Source of the DNA: JACDER01 sp963717765 | GTDB lineage: Bacteria; Actinomycetota; Thermoleophilia; Gaiellales; Gaiellaceae | Direction: 5' to 3' | Assembly: GCA_963717765.1 (NCBI GenBank) | Contig: CAVQWX010000005.1 | Location: 248,001-312,000, forward strand | DNA length: 64,000 nt | Shown: positions 42,751 through 49,398 of the stretch, in pieces | Position numbering within the stretch: position 1 is the stretch's first letter | Layout: every line of letters begins with the position of its first letter | Notes under the pieces: generated by a model | What the model saw: the letters and a program-made list of their open reading frames with translations, nothing else | What the model was told of the DNA's origin: nothing | The model's database searches: none | Translations under genes and position numbers: made by a program

Positions 42751-42862
42751 CGTCCACGAGCTCCTCGCGAATCGCGTGTAGATCGACCACGATGTCCGCC
42801 AATGCTCCGAGGATACCCAGGACCTCCGTGCGGTAGATCAGCGGCTCCGGCGCATCGTCCAT
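42728..42862 (-). CDS. Very small acidic protein (44-54 aa)
   Basis: From ATG 42862 the product is 44 residues: MDDAPEPLIYRTEVLGILGA, then LADIVVDLHAIREELVDDG and an acidic end. An in-frame ATG at 42892 would add MCSGCALFRV, giving a CxxC, for 54 residues. The single amphipathic helix with acidic termini recalls small actinobacterial proteins whose helix reads 'EVxxILGALADI', seen in unnamed families. It overlaps the basic small gene by 23 nt. Function unknown; coding is inferred from composition and the overlapped partner. Confidence 0.45.
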   Translation of the reverse strand: MDDAPEPLIYRTEVLGILGALADIVVDLHAIREELVDDGEEGER

Positions 42863-42922
42863 TACTCGAAACAATGCGCAGCCCGAGCACATCGCGCAAG
42901 ATGTCCGATTCGGTCCAAGGCT

Positions 42923-43030
42923 GACCCGGTCCCCGAGTTGCGGGAGAGATGGGATGTCTCTAGAGGCGACGTCGCCCCGGACCCCCGCTGGAAGCCTTCG
43001 CAGCTCCCAGCGGAGTGGGACGTGGTCTAG
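42923..43030 (+). pseudogene. Degenerate DUF402 C-terminal tails (remnants)
   Basis: One open frame of 35 codons runs DPVPELRERWDVS, then RGDVAPDPRWKPSQLPAEW and DVV before TAG. Both halves match the tail of the two DUF402 genes (RPDPSWPVPELPEGWDVV), with the first half lacking its stop (GTC TCT AGA). They look like eroded ends of one or two further tandem copies. The final TAG overlaps the stop of the convergent MFS gene. Confidence 0.55.
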
Positions 43031-44451
43031 GCCGCTTCCTCGAAAGCGGGCGCGGCCTCGATCGCCTCGACCTCGGCACGCCGGCGCCGCCGCGGGATGG
43101 TCAGCGCAGCGACCGCGCCGAGGCCCACGACGATCGCGCCGACCCAGACCGCCGGGCCCATCCCGTCGACGAAGCTCTGTCCTGAGCCGTAGCCCCCGTA
43201 GCTCGCGAAGATGGACGCGAGCACCGCGACGCCGAAGACGCCGCCGAGCTCGCGGATGGCGTTGTTCGCGCCCGAGGCCTGTCCCTCCTCGCGCCGCCGG
43301 ACGCTTCCGAGGATCACGTTCGCCACCGGGGCGAAGAAGAGGCCCATGCCCACGCCGGAGAGGATGAACGGGCCGACCAGTTCGGCGTAGGGAACCGTCG
43401 GCGTCGACACCGCCGCGATCCAGCCGAGCCCGATCGCCTGCAGGGCGAGGCCGACGCCCATGATGGGCGGCCCGGAGATGCGGTCGGAGAGAGCGCCGGC
43501 GATCGGTGCCACGATCATCGGCATCGCCGTCCACGGCAGGATGCGCAGGCCCGAACCGAAGGGCGAGTAGCCCTGCACGGTCTGGAAGAACTGCGCGAGC
43601 AGGAAGATCGAGCCGAACATGCCGAAGAACATGAACAGCGAGGCGACGTTCGCCTGCGCGAACGTCCGGTTGCGGAAGAAGCGCATCGGCAACATCGGCG
43701 AGTCCGTGCGGAGCTCCCAGAGGACGAACAGCACCACGAGCACTGCGCCGGCGGCGAGCGAACCGATGATCTCCGGCGAGCCCCAGCCGACGCTGTTGCC
43801 CCGCACCAGGCCCCAGACGATCCCGAGCAGCCCGACGCTTGCGAGGCCGAGCCCCGGCAGGTCGAGCTTGGAGCTCGGGCCGTAGCTCTCCTCGAGTCGC
43901 CGCCAGGCAAGCGGGATCAGGACGAGGCCGATCGGCACGTTGAGCCAGAAGATCCACTGCCAGGAGATCCCGGAGACGACAGCGCCGCCGACGAGCGGGC
44001 CGAGCGCGACGGCCAGTCCTCCGATGCCACCCCACGCGCCGAGGGCAAGCCCGCGACGGTTCGCCGGCACGGCCGCGCTCAGGAGCGTGAGGGTGAGCGG
44101 CGTCACGATCGCACCGCCGACGCCCTGAAGCGCGCGCGCGATGTTCAGCGCCTCGATGCTCGGCGCAAGCGCGGCGAACGCGGAGGCGGCGGTGAAGATG
44201 CCGAGCCCGATTACGAAGAGCCGCTTGCGTCCAAAGCGGTCGCCTAGGGCGGCGCCCGTAAGCAGGAGGACGGCGAAGGTGAGGGTGTACGCGTTCACGG
44301 TCCACTCGAGCCCCTCGAGCGTCGCGTGCAGGTCGTGCCGGATCACCGGCAGCGCGGTGGTCACGACGAGGTTGTCGAGCGTGACCATGACGAGCGCGAT
44401 CGATGTGATCACGAACGTCCAGATCGTCTTGTTCCCCCGTTTCACGGTCAT
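43027..44451 (-). CDS. MFS exporter, DHA2/EmrB-QacA family
   Basis: 474 residues and 14 membrane helices. Motif A is GAALGDRFGRKRLFVIGLG, the DHA2 motif D1-like start is IALVMVTLDNLVVTTALPVI and motif C is GGLAVALGPLVGGAVVSGIS. This drug:H+ antiporter family pumps out hydrophobic toxic compounds or antibiotics. ATG 44451 has AAGGAGGGAAG directly upstream. The TetR-type regulator lies directly upstream on the same strand, with a palindromic operator in the gap, so repression by that protein is likely. The 3' end shares bases with the DUF402 remnant. Confidence 0.93.
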   Translation of the reverse strand: MTVKRGNKTIWTFVITSIALVMVTLDNLVVTTALPVIRHDLHATLEGLEWTVNAYTLTFAVLLLTGAALGDRFGRKRLFVIGLGIFTAASAFAALAPSIEALNIARALQGVGGAIVTPLTLTLLSAAVPANRRGLALGAWGGIGGLAVALGPLVGGAVVSGISWQWIFWLNVPIGLVLIPLAWRRLEESYGPSSKLDLPGLGLASVGLLGIVWGLVRGNSVGWGSPEIIGSLAAGAVLVVLFVLWELRTDSPMLPMRFFRNRTFAQANVASLFMFFGMFGSIFLLAQFFQTVQGYSPFGSGLRILPWTAMPMIVAPIAGALSDRISGPPIMGVGLALQAIGLGWIAAVSTPTVPYAELVGPFILSGVGMGLFFAPVANVILGSVRRREEGQASGANNAIRELGGVFGVAVLASIFASYGGYGSGQSFVDGMGPAVWVGAIVVGLGAVAALTIPRRRRRAEVEAIEAAPAFEEAA

Positions 44452-44465
44452 CTTCCCTCCTTGCT

Positions 44466-44480
44466 AGTGAGTGATCACTC
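44466..44480. promoter_or_regulatory. TetR-type operator 1 (MFS promoter)
   Basis: Perfect palindrome GAGTGATCACTC (44469-44480) with AGTGAGTGAT on its left. On the minus strand TTGAAC lies 17 bp before TCACTA, so the palindrome falls between candidate -35 and -10 of the exporter. A related sequence overlaps the regulator's start (45071-45085). Confidence 0.65.
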
Positions 44481-44489
44481 TCTTGCGGT

Positions 44490-44510
44490 TCAAAAAAAGG
44501 AGAGCTCCTA
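44490..44510 (-). terminator. Short stem and T7 tract after the TetR gene
   Basis: Directly from the TAG stop the minus strand reads AGGAGCTCTCCT followed by seven T. The stem is short (GGAG/CTCC), so termination may be partial and allow read-through to the exporter. Confidence 0.4.
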
Positions 44511-45062
44511 CTTGTGCCACAACCCCTCCAGCATCCGCCCGGCCCACTTCTCCTTGGAGCCCAGCAGCTCCATCGAGGCGATCACGTTGAGAAACATGCC
44601 GATGGCGAAGAAGTTCCTGACCTCCTCGGAGGGGAAGCCGGAAACGGCCTCGACGTGCTCGACCAGCCGCCCGTAGCCGCGGCGGCACACCTCGCGAACG
44701 TCAGGGTCGTCACAGGCTGCATAGGCCTGCATCTGGCCCTGCAACCGGCGCGGGTCGGAGAGAACGGTCTCGTGGTAGACCTTCGAGATCGCCTTGAGCG
44801 CCTCCTCCCCGGTCTTGCCGGCGGACGCATCCTGGAACATCTCGAGGGTCTCGGCGAAGCAGAGCGCGACGGTAGCCAGATACAGGTCTTTCTTCGTCCC
44901 GAATAGCCGGAAGAGGTAGGGCTGCGAAATCCCGGCGCGCCGTGCGATCTCGTCCGTCGAGGTGCCGTAGAGGCCCCGCTCCGCGAACAGGTCCAGCGCG
45001 ACATCGAGGATCTCGTTGCGACGCTGGTCGGCGGTCAATCGCTTTGCGGTCGCCGGATTCAT
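44508..45062 (-). CDS. TetR-family transcriptional regulator
   Basis: 184 residues from ATG 45062. N-terminal helix-turn-helix: NEILDVALDLFAERGLYGTS, TDEIARRAGISQPYLFRLFG and TKKDLYLA, the classic TetR layout. The C-terminal ligand domain is helical (ALKAISKVYHETVLSDPRRL). ATG 45062 is preferred over GTG 45083: TAACTT ends 7 nt before it and the operator-like sequence covers 45071-45085, so the GTG would be inside the operator. Probably represses itself and the adjacent MFS exporter; inducer unknown. Confidence 0.88.
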   Translation of the reverse strand: MNPATAKRLTADQRRNEILDVALDLFAERGLYGTSTDEIARRAGISQPYLFRLFGTKKDLYLATVALCFAETLEMFQDASAGKTGEEALKAISKVYHETVLSDPRRLQGQMQAYAACDDPDVREVCRRGYGRLVEHVEAVSGFPSEEVRNFFAIGMFLNVIASMELLGSKEKWAGRMLEGLWHK

Positions 45063-45070
45063 GCGTAGGA

Positions 45071-45085
45071 AGTTATCACTCACTT
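45071..45085. promoter_or_regulatory. TetR-type operator 2 (autoregulation)
   Basis: Minus-strand AAGTGAGTGATAACT shares AGTGAGTGAT with operator 1 and has an imperfect second half. It overlaps the -10-like TAACTT of the regulator and the stop codon of the aminotransferase gene. Confidence 0.5.
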
Positions 45086-46143
45086 ACAACCGAGTCAAGG
45101 ACCTCTGCGACCCGGTCGAGATCGGGCTCGGTCAGGCGCGAATGGAACGGCAGCGCCAGCGCCCGCTCGTAGCACGAGTCGGCAGCCGGAAAGGGCCCCT
45201 GGTCGCTGTAGGCCGTCAGGCGGTGGACGGCGTACGTCCCGATCTGTGCCTCGATCCCCGCCTCGCGCAGCGCCCCGAGTGCCTCGTCCCGCCGGTCGAG
45301 CTGAACGACATAGGCCTGCCAGCCGTGGCGGTCGCCCTTGGCCGGCGCGGGCGTCTCCACCATCCCCTCGAGCCGCTGCGTATAGGCCTTCGCCAGCCGA
45401 TGGCGTGCCTCCCACAGCTCCTCCAGCCGGCGCAGCTGGACGAGGCCGATCGCGCACAGGACGTCCGAGAGCCGGTAGTTGAAGCCAGGCTCGGGAATGT
45501 CGAACCCGCCGTCTGTCGAGATGCCGTGATGGCGCAGCCGGCGGACGGCGTCCGCGTGCGCGTCCGAATTCGTCGTCACCGCCCCGCCCTCGCCGGTCGA
45601 GACGATCTTGCGTGGGTGAAACGACAAGCAGCCGAGCTCCCCGAGGCCGCCGCAGGGCATCCCACGCCAGCGCGCGCCGAGCGCGCCGGCCGCGTCCTCG
45701 ACCAGGTGGACGTCCGGCGGCACCGCGTTCTGCAGCTCCTCCCAGTCGAGCGGCCGGCCGAACAGGTGGACGGCGAGCACGGCGCGCGTGCTGGGCGTGA
45801 CCGCGTCGTACACGCGGCCGGGATCGACGTTCATCGTCTTGGGGTCGACATCCACCAGCACGGGTCGCGCACCCGCGAGTGCGACGACGTTCGCTGTGGC
45901 GGGGAACGTGTACGCGGGGACGAGCACCTCGTCGCCCTCCCCGATCCCAAGCGCGAGCACCGCGAGGTGCAACGCGGCCGTCCCGGACGAGACTGCGACC
46001 GCGTGCTCGACGCCGCAGGCGCGCGCGAGCTCCTCCTCGAGCTCGGCCACCTTCTGCCCCATCGTCAGCTGGCCGCCCTCGAGCACCTCTGCGGCAGCAG
46101 CGGCCTCCTCCTTGCCGACGTCCGGCCAGGCGAGACGGATCAA
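45076..46143 (-). CDS. DegT/DnrJ/EryC1/StrS family aminotransferase
   Basis: 355 residues from TTG 46143, which overlaps the epimerase stop as TTGA (46140-46143). VAVSSGTAALHLAVLALGIG binds the PLP phosphate, VHLVEDAAGALGARWRGM has the ring-stacking/Asp region, and LSFHPRKIVSTGEGGAVTTN carries the Schiff-base Lys. GWQAYVVQLDRRDEALGALR is the C-terminal domain. Likely aminates the keto sugar made by or with the neighbouring epimerase. This is the second sugar aminotransferase of the window and is not very close to the first. Confidence 0.88.
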   Translation of the reverse strand: MIRLAWPDVGKEEAAAAAEVLEGGQLTMGQKVAELEEELARACGVEHAVAVSSGTAALHLAVLALGIGEGDEVLVPAYTFPATANVVALAGARPVLVDVDPKTMNVDPGRVYDAVTPSTRAVLAVHLFGRPLDWEELQNAVPPDVHLVEDAAGALGARWRGMPCGGLGELGCLSFHPRKIVSTGEGGAVTTNSDAHADAVRRLRHHGISTDGGFDIPEPGFNYRLSDVLCAIGLVQLRRLEELWEARHRLAKAYTQRLEGMVETPAPAKGDRHGWQAYVVQLDRRDEALGALREAGIEAQIGTYAVHRLTAYSDQGPFPAADSCYERALALPFHSRLTEPDLDRVAEVLDSVVSE

Positions 46144-47096
46144 GCGCTCTCCCGGTACCAGGCGATCGTCCGCTCGAGACCGTCGTCCAGCTCGACCCGC
46201 GCCTCGAAGCCGATCAGGTCGCGCGCCTTGTCGACGTTCGGAATGCGGAGCTCCACGTCCTCGAAATTGACCTCCTCGAAGACGATGTCGCCGGGCGCGC
46301 CCGCCAGCCGCTTGATGCGCGTCGCGAGGTCGTAGATCGTCACCGCCGAGCGCGGATTGCCGATGTTGAAGCTCTCCCCGACGGCACGCGGGTGCTCGAG
46401 GCAGAGGAGGATCGCGTCGGCGAGGTCGTCGACGAAGCACCACGCGCGGATCTGTGAACCGTCGCCGTGAACGGTCAGGTCGCTGCCGTCCAGCGCCGCC
46501 TCGATGAAGGCGCGGATGGCGCCACCGCCGATCTGTCGCGGCCCGTAGACGTTGAACGGCCGCACCGAGACGCTCGGGAGCCCAAGCTCGTCGTGGTAGG
46601 CATGCGCCATGTGCTCGCCGGCGAGCTTCGAGACCGCGTACGTCCAGCGGGCCTCGCCGACCGAGCCGGTCGTGGTCACGCTCGTCTCGGCGACGCGGAA
46701 GGCGTAGGTGCCGAAGACCTCGCTCGTCGAGAACTCGACGAGCCGTTCGAGCCCCTGCGTCGCGATCGCCGCCTCCAGCACGTTGTAGGTGCCGATCAGG
46801 TTCACGCGCATCGTCCGCACCGGGCTCTCCCGCACCGTGTCGACGCCCGCGATCGCTCCGCAGTGGATGATGTGAGTCGCACTCTCCGCGGCGCGCGTGA
46901 CCGCGTCCGCGTCGAGCAAGTCACCGTGGACGAAAGTCAGATTCGGATGCTCGGCGAGGTCGGTGCCGCTGAGGGCGTCGCGGTGCAGGTTGTCGAAGGC
47001 GACGATCTCGTTGTCGTCGACGAGCAGGCGCGCGATCGTCGTGCCGATGAATCCCGCGCCGCCCGTGATGAAGATGCGCTTTCCGCTCAGGGCCAC
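46140..47096 (-). CDS. NAD-dependent sugar epimerase/dehydratase
   Basis: 318 residues. NAD site IFITGGAGFIGTTIARLLVD, then LVEFSTSEVFGTYAFRVAET for the Ser/Thr region and RWTYAVSKLAGEHMAHAYHD with Tyr-x3-Lys. SVRPFNVYGPRQIGGGAIRA and VHGDGSQIRAWCFVDDLADA are classic for GalE/RmlB-type enzymes, closest in style to GDP/UDP-sugar 4,6-dehydratase-like SDRs. GTG 47096 overlaps the hydrolase gene by 10 nt. Coupled with the aminotransferase: probable two-step aminosugar route. Confidence 0.85.
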   Translation of the reverse strand: MALSGKRIFITGGAGFIGTTIARLLVDDNEIVAFDNLHRDALSGTDLAEHPNLTFVHGDLLDADAVTRAAESATHIIHCGAIAGVDTVRESPVRTMRVNLIGTYNVLEAAIATQGLERLVEFSTSEVFGTYAFRVAETSVTTTGSVGEARWTYAVSKLAGEHMAHAYHDELGLPSVSVRPFNVYGPRQIGGGAIRAFIEAALDGSDLTVHGDGSQIRAWCFVDDLADAILLCLEHPRAVGESFNIGNPRSAVTIYDLATRIKRLAGAPGDIVFEEVNFEDVELRIPNVDKARDLIGFEARVELDDGLERTIAWYRESA

Positions 47097-47719
47097 GGCG
47101 GCGAGTCTAGTTCCAGGAATCCCCGCAGGAGCTCGTTGAACCCGTGCGGATTGTCGAGATTCGCAACGTGCCCCGCGCCGGCGACGATCTCGAACCGTGC
47201 ATCGGGAAGCGCGTCAGCCAGCTTCCGCGAGAGCGTCAGGTTGACCCGGTCGCGCTCGCCGCAGAGGACGAGCGTGGGCATCTGCGGCAACCGTTCCAGC
47301 CGGAAGCTGGCACCTTCGCGCATCGCCCGCGCGGCGTCGACGCCCGCGATCTCCTCGACCGCAACTTCCCTATGGGCCTCCGGCACGGCGGAAACGAGGC
47401 CCTTCCGGACGCGCGCGGCCGGAAGCATGCAGACGATCCCCGCCATCCCGAGCTGAAGGAGACGAAAGTGAGCAGGCAGCCGCGCAAAGCCGGCGCAGAC
47501 GACGAGCCGGCGAATACGGTCGGGATGCTCGCCCGCATAGCGCAGCGCGAGCAGCGCTCCGAGCGAGAGGCCACAGAGATCGAACGGTGTCACGGTGCGA
47601 TCCAGCGTCTCTTCTGCGTCTTCCAGCCGCGGCGCGACCGCGGTCGGGGACGCCTCCAGCTGGGGCTGCCAGCCGCTGGGGCCGGTGCCGAGCCCGTGCA
47701 GGAGGACGAGGGTGCGCAA
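47087..47719 (-). CDS. Alpha/beta hydrolase
   Basis: 210 residues. RTLVLLHGLGTGPSGWQPQL carries the oxyanion HG motif. FDLCGLSLGALLALRYAGEH has the nucleophile elbow G-L-S-L-G (Ser near residue 75), LVLCGERDRVNLTLSRKLAD supplies the acidic residue, and GAGHVANLDNPHGFNELL the catalytic His. So a complete Ser-Asp-His triad is visible. Smaller than many family members because the cap is short. TTG 47719 is preceded at 8 nt by TACACT, consistent with a leaderless start. Substrate unknown. Confidence 0.85.
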   Translation of the reverse strand: MRTLVLLHGLGTGPSGWQPQLEASPTAVAPRLEDAEETLDRTVTPFDLCGLSLGALLALRYAGEHPDRIRRLVVCAGFARLPAHFRLLQLGMAGIVCMLPAARVRKGLVSAVPEAHREVAVEEIAGVDAARAMREGASFRLERLPQMPTLVLCGERDRVNLTLSRKLADALPDARFEIVAGAGHVANLDNPHGFNELLRGFLELDSPPWP

Positions 47720-47743
47720 GCGCGGCGAGTGTAATCTCGGAGT
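47720..47743. promoter_or_regulatory. 24-bp divergent leaderless promoter, hydrolase/SSI
   Basis: Only 24 bp separate TTG 47719 from GTG 47744. Plus-strand TAATCT (47732-47737) is 6 nt before the GTG; minus-strand TACACT (47733-47728) is 8 nt before the TTG. The two -10 hexamers overlap by two bases. -35 boxes would have to lie inside the opposite genes. Confidence 0.5.
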
Positions 47744-48124
47744 GTGCGCACTCTCGCCGTACTGGCAGCTGCGCTTGTGTTCGCTCCAGTTGCGGCAGCG
47801 TGGCCGAACGCGAACCTCAAGGTCACGGTCTGGCCCAAGGGAAAGAGCGGGTCGTCGAGGACGTGGACCCTGCGCTGCGACTATCCCGGGCCCCGCGGGA
47901 CGCATCCGAGTCCGAGCGGCGCATGCCTCGCGCTCGCCCGTCACCCTCGCGCGCTGAAGCCGGTCCCGCAGGGAGTCGGCTGCACCCAGCAATGGGACGG
48001 TCCCGAGGTCGCCTACGTCCGTGGCGGCTTCCGCGGAAAGCGAGTACGGGCGTGGTTCAAGCGCACCAACGGCTGCGAGATCGGCCGGTGGAACGGGCTC
48101 GCCGCCCTGCTTCCGCGCGACTAG
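47744..48124 (+). CDS. Secreted subtilisin inhibitor-like (SSI family) protein
   Basis: 126 residues with a signal peptide (LAVLAAALVFAPVAAAWPNA). The mature part fits the Streptomyces subtilisin inhibitor fold (PF00720 type): four Cys at TLRCDYPG, SPSGACLAL, GVGCTQQWDG and RTNGCEIGRW, in the family's 1-2, 3-4 disulfide order. The reactive-site loop, normally Cys-Pro/Thr-Met-Val-Tyr-Asp-Pro, here reads CTQQWDGP, so P1 would be Gln, which is unusual and might change or lose specificity. Probably protects surface proteins from proteases or acts in another role. Starts at GTG 47744 without ribosome site. Confidence 0.8.
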   Translation: MRTLAVLAAALVFAPVAAAWPNANLKVTVWPKGKSGSSRTWTLRCDYPGPRGTHPSPSGACLALARHPRALKPVPQGVGCTQQWDGPEVAYVRGGFRGKRVRAWFKRTNGCEIGRWNGLAALLPRD

Positions 48125-48157
48125 GGCCTGTAGGCCCACAGGTGTCCGAGTGGTCCG

Positions 48158-48508
48158 CTAGTTCGCCGCTGCCGCTTCTGCCATCGAGCGGGGGAAGCGC
48201 GCCGGCGAGAAGGAAATCGCTCCGGCGGGAACCATCCACCGGATGACCTCCATCGACAGGACCCCCGCGCGCATCGCCGCATCCTCGGCCTTGAGCTCGC
48301 GCGCCCGGTCGGGCTCGACGTTCATGATCGACAGGCCGCGATAGCGCGGGTGGTCGAGCGGCCCCGCGGCGAGCAGCCAGCCCGCTTCGTGCAGGTTGGC
48401 GAGATGGCTGAGATGCGCGTCCTGCACGGCGGCAGCCGCCTGCTCGTCGAGCCGCGGAGCGTCCGGCGGCCGAAGCGAAAGGGCAATCGTGAAGTGGTCG
48501 AAGCGCAC
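48158..48508 (-). CDS. YCII-related domain protein
   Basis: 116 residues from GTG 48508 with GGAGGG close upstream. FDHFTIALSLRPPDAPRLDE, then AHLSHLANLHEAGWLLAAGP and HPRYRGLSIMNVEPDRAREL match the YCII/DGPF-type alpha/beta fold, where His and Asp residues line a pocket. Many members are small-molecule or dehalogenase-like enzymes of unproven function. Sits in the accessory region downstream of the AHSA1 gene and on the same strand; cotranscription with it is possible. Confidence 0.7.
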   Translation of the reverse strand: MRFDHFTIALSLRPPDAPRLDEQAAAAVQDAHLSHLANLHEAGWLLAAGPLDHPRYRGLSIMNVEPDRARELKAEDAAMRAGVLSMEVIRWMVPAGAISFSPARFPRSMAEAAAAN

Positions 48509-48570
48509 TGTCCCTCCTTCCGTGGCCGCGGAGCGAGCCGTGGCGGCCCGCTCCGCAGTGTCCGGGTCGA

Positions 48571-49029
48571 TCAGCTGGCGAGCGGCTCGCCGGTCTCGAG
48601 GTACGTCTTGAGGCCACTGAGGACGTAGCTCCAGCCGCCCGCAACGTTCTCGGCGGTCTTGAGCGACTCCTCGAGCTGGTCGTGCACGACGGTCAGCCTC
48701 GTGAAGCCGCCGTCCTGGGGCTCGATCTCCCAGCTCACGCGGCTGTGCGGCTCTGCCGCCGTCTCGGGATCGTAGAGCGCCCGCCACTTCGTGCTCAGGC
48801 GCTTGGGCGGATCGGCCTCCAGCACCTCGCCGTCGACGAGCTGCTGGCTCTCGTCGCCCGACCAGCCGCCGTAGGGGGCGCCGACCTCGAAGCTCGACTT
48901 GATCCGGCTCCCGTAGAAGTACTTCTCCGTGAAGTCGGGGTTGGTGATCGCCTCCCAGATCTGCTCGGGAGTCGCCTTGATGAACACCTGGTAGACCTGG
49001 GTCGTGTTGATCTCGGTCACGGTCGTCAT
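48571..49029 (-). CDS. SRPBCC/AHSA1-family protein
   Basis: 152 residues. VYQVFIKATPEQIWEAITNP is the START/SRPBCC opening strand and helix, FTEKYFYGSRIKSSFEVGAP and DGEVLEADPPKRLSTKWRAL are the next strands, and LTVVHDQLEESLKTAENVAG the long C-terminal helix. AHSA1-type proteins bind small hydrophobic ligands. Coupled by ATGA (49026-49029) to the ArsR-type regulator directly upstream, a pairing very common in actinomycetes. Confidence 0.88.
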   Translation of the reverse strand: MTTVTEINTTQVYQVFIKATPEQIWEAITNPDFTEKYFYGSRIKSSFEVGAPYGGWSGDESQQLVDGEVLEADPPKRLSTKWRALYDPETAAEPHSRVSWEIEPQDGGFTRLTVVHDQLEESLKTAENVAGGWSYVLSGLKTYLETGEPLAS

Positions 49030-49340
49030 CCTGCCTCCAATTCGGTCTTGAGCTCCGCGAGCGCAGACACGCGGTGCTCGGTGTACTTGTCGATCCAGCG
49101 CTCGTAGATCAGCCGGATCGGGACCGGGTTGAGGAAGTGCTGCTTCGTCCTCCCGGTCCTGCGAGAAACGACGAGGCCTGCCTCTTCCAGGATCCGCAGG
49201 TGCTTCATAACGCCGAAGCGCGTCATCTCCAGCTGCGACTCGAGCTCGGTCAGCGTGCGGCCGTCACGCTCGAAGAGCCGGTCGAGCAGGAGCCTGCGGG
49301 TGGGATCGGCGAGGGCCTTGAAGACTCGGTCGTCGTCCAT
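49026..49340 (-). CDS. ArsR-family winged-helix regulator
   Basis: 104 residues. VFKALADPTRRLLLDRLFER, TLTELESQLEMTRFGVMKHL and RILEEAGLVVSRRTGRTKQH form the winged helix typical of the ArsR/SmtB subgroup paired with AHSA1 proteins; no metal-binding Cys pair is present. TATCAT lies 6 nt before the ATG and an inverted repeat sits between it and a TTGACA -35, so this protein probably represses its own operon. The ATG itself has no ribosome site; a leaderless message is likely. Confidence 0.88.
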   Translation of the reverse strand: MDDDRVFKALADPTRRLLLDRLFERDGRTLTELESQLEMTRFGVMKHLRILEEAGLVVSRRTGRTKQHFLNPVPIRLIYERWIDKYTEHRVSALAELKTELEAG

Positions 49341-49346
49341 GGCGAG

Positions 49347-49376
49347 ATGATACGTGACCAAATGGTCACATGTCAA
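49347..49376 (-). promoter_or_regulatory. ArsR promoter with operator in the spacer
   Basis: Minus strand: -35 TTGACA (49376-49371), 18 bp, -10 TATCAT (49352-49347), 6 nt, then ATG. The spacer is filled by GTGACCATTTGGTCAC, a perfect 7-bp inverted repeat with 2-bp centre (49354-49369). Repressor binding there would occlude polymerase. The operator also reaches the -35 region of the divergent ATP-grasp gene. Confidence 0.75.
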
Positions 49377-49385
49377 ATCAGCCCC

Positions 49386-49391
49386 TAGCAT
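49386..49391 (+). promoter_or_regulatory. -10 element of the ATP-grasp operon
   Basis: TAGCAT ends 7 nt before GTG 49399; a TGGTCA that is part of the ArsR operator lies 17 bp upstream at 49363-49368 and could serve as -35. If so, the ArsR protein may also control this operon. Confidence 0.4.
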
Positions 49392-49398
49392 TCGGCCG

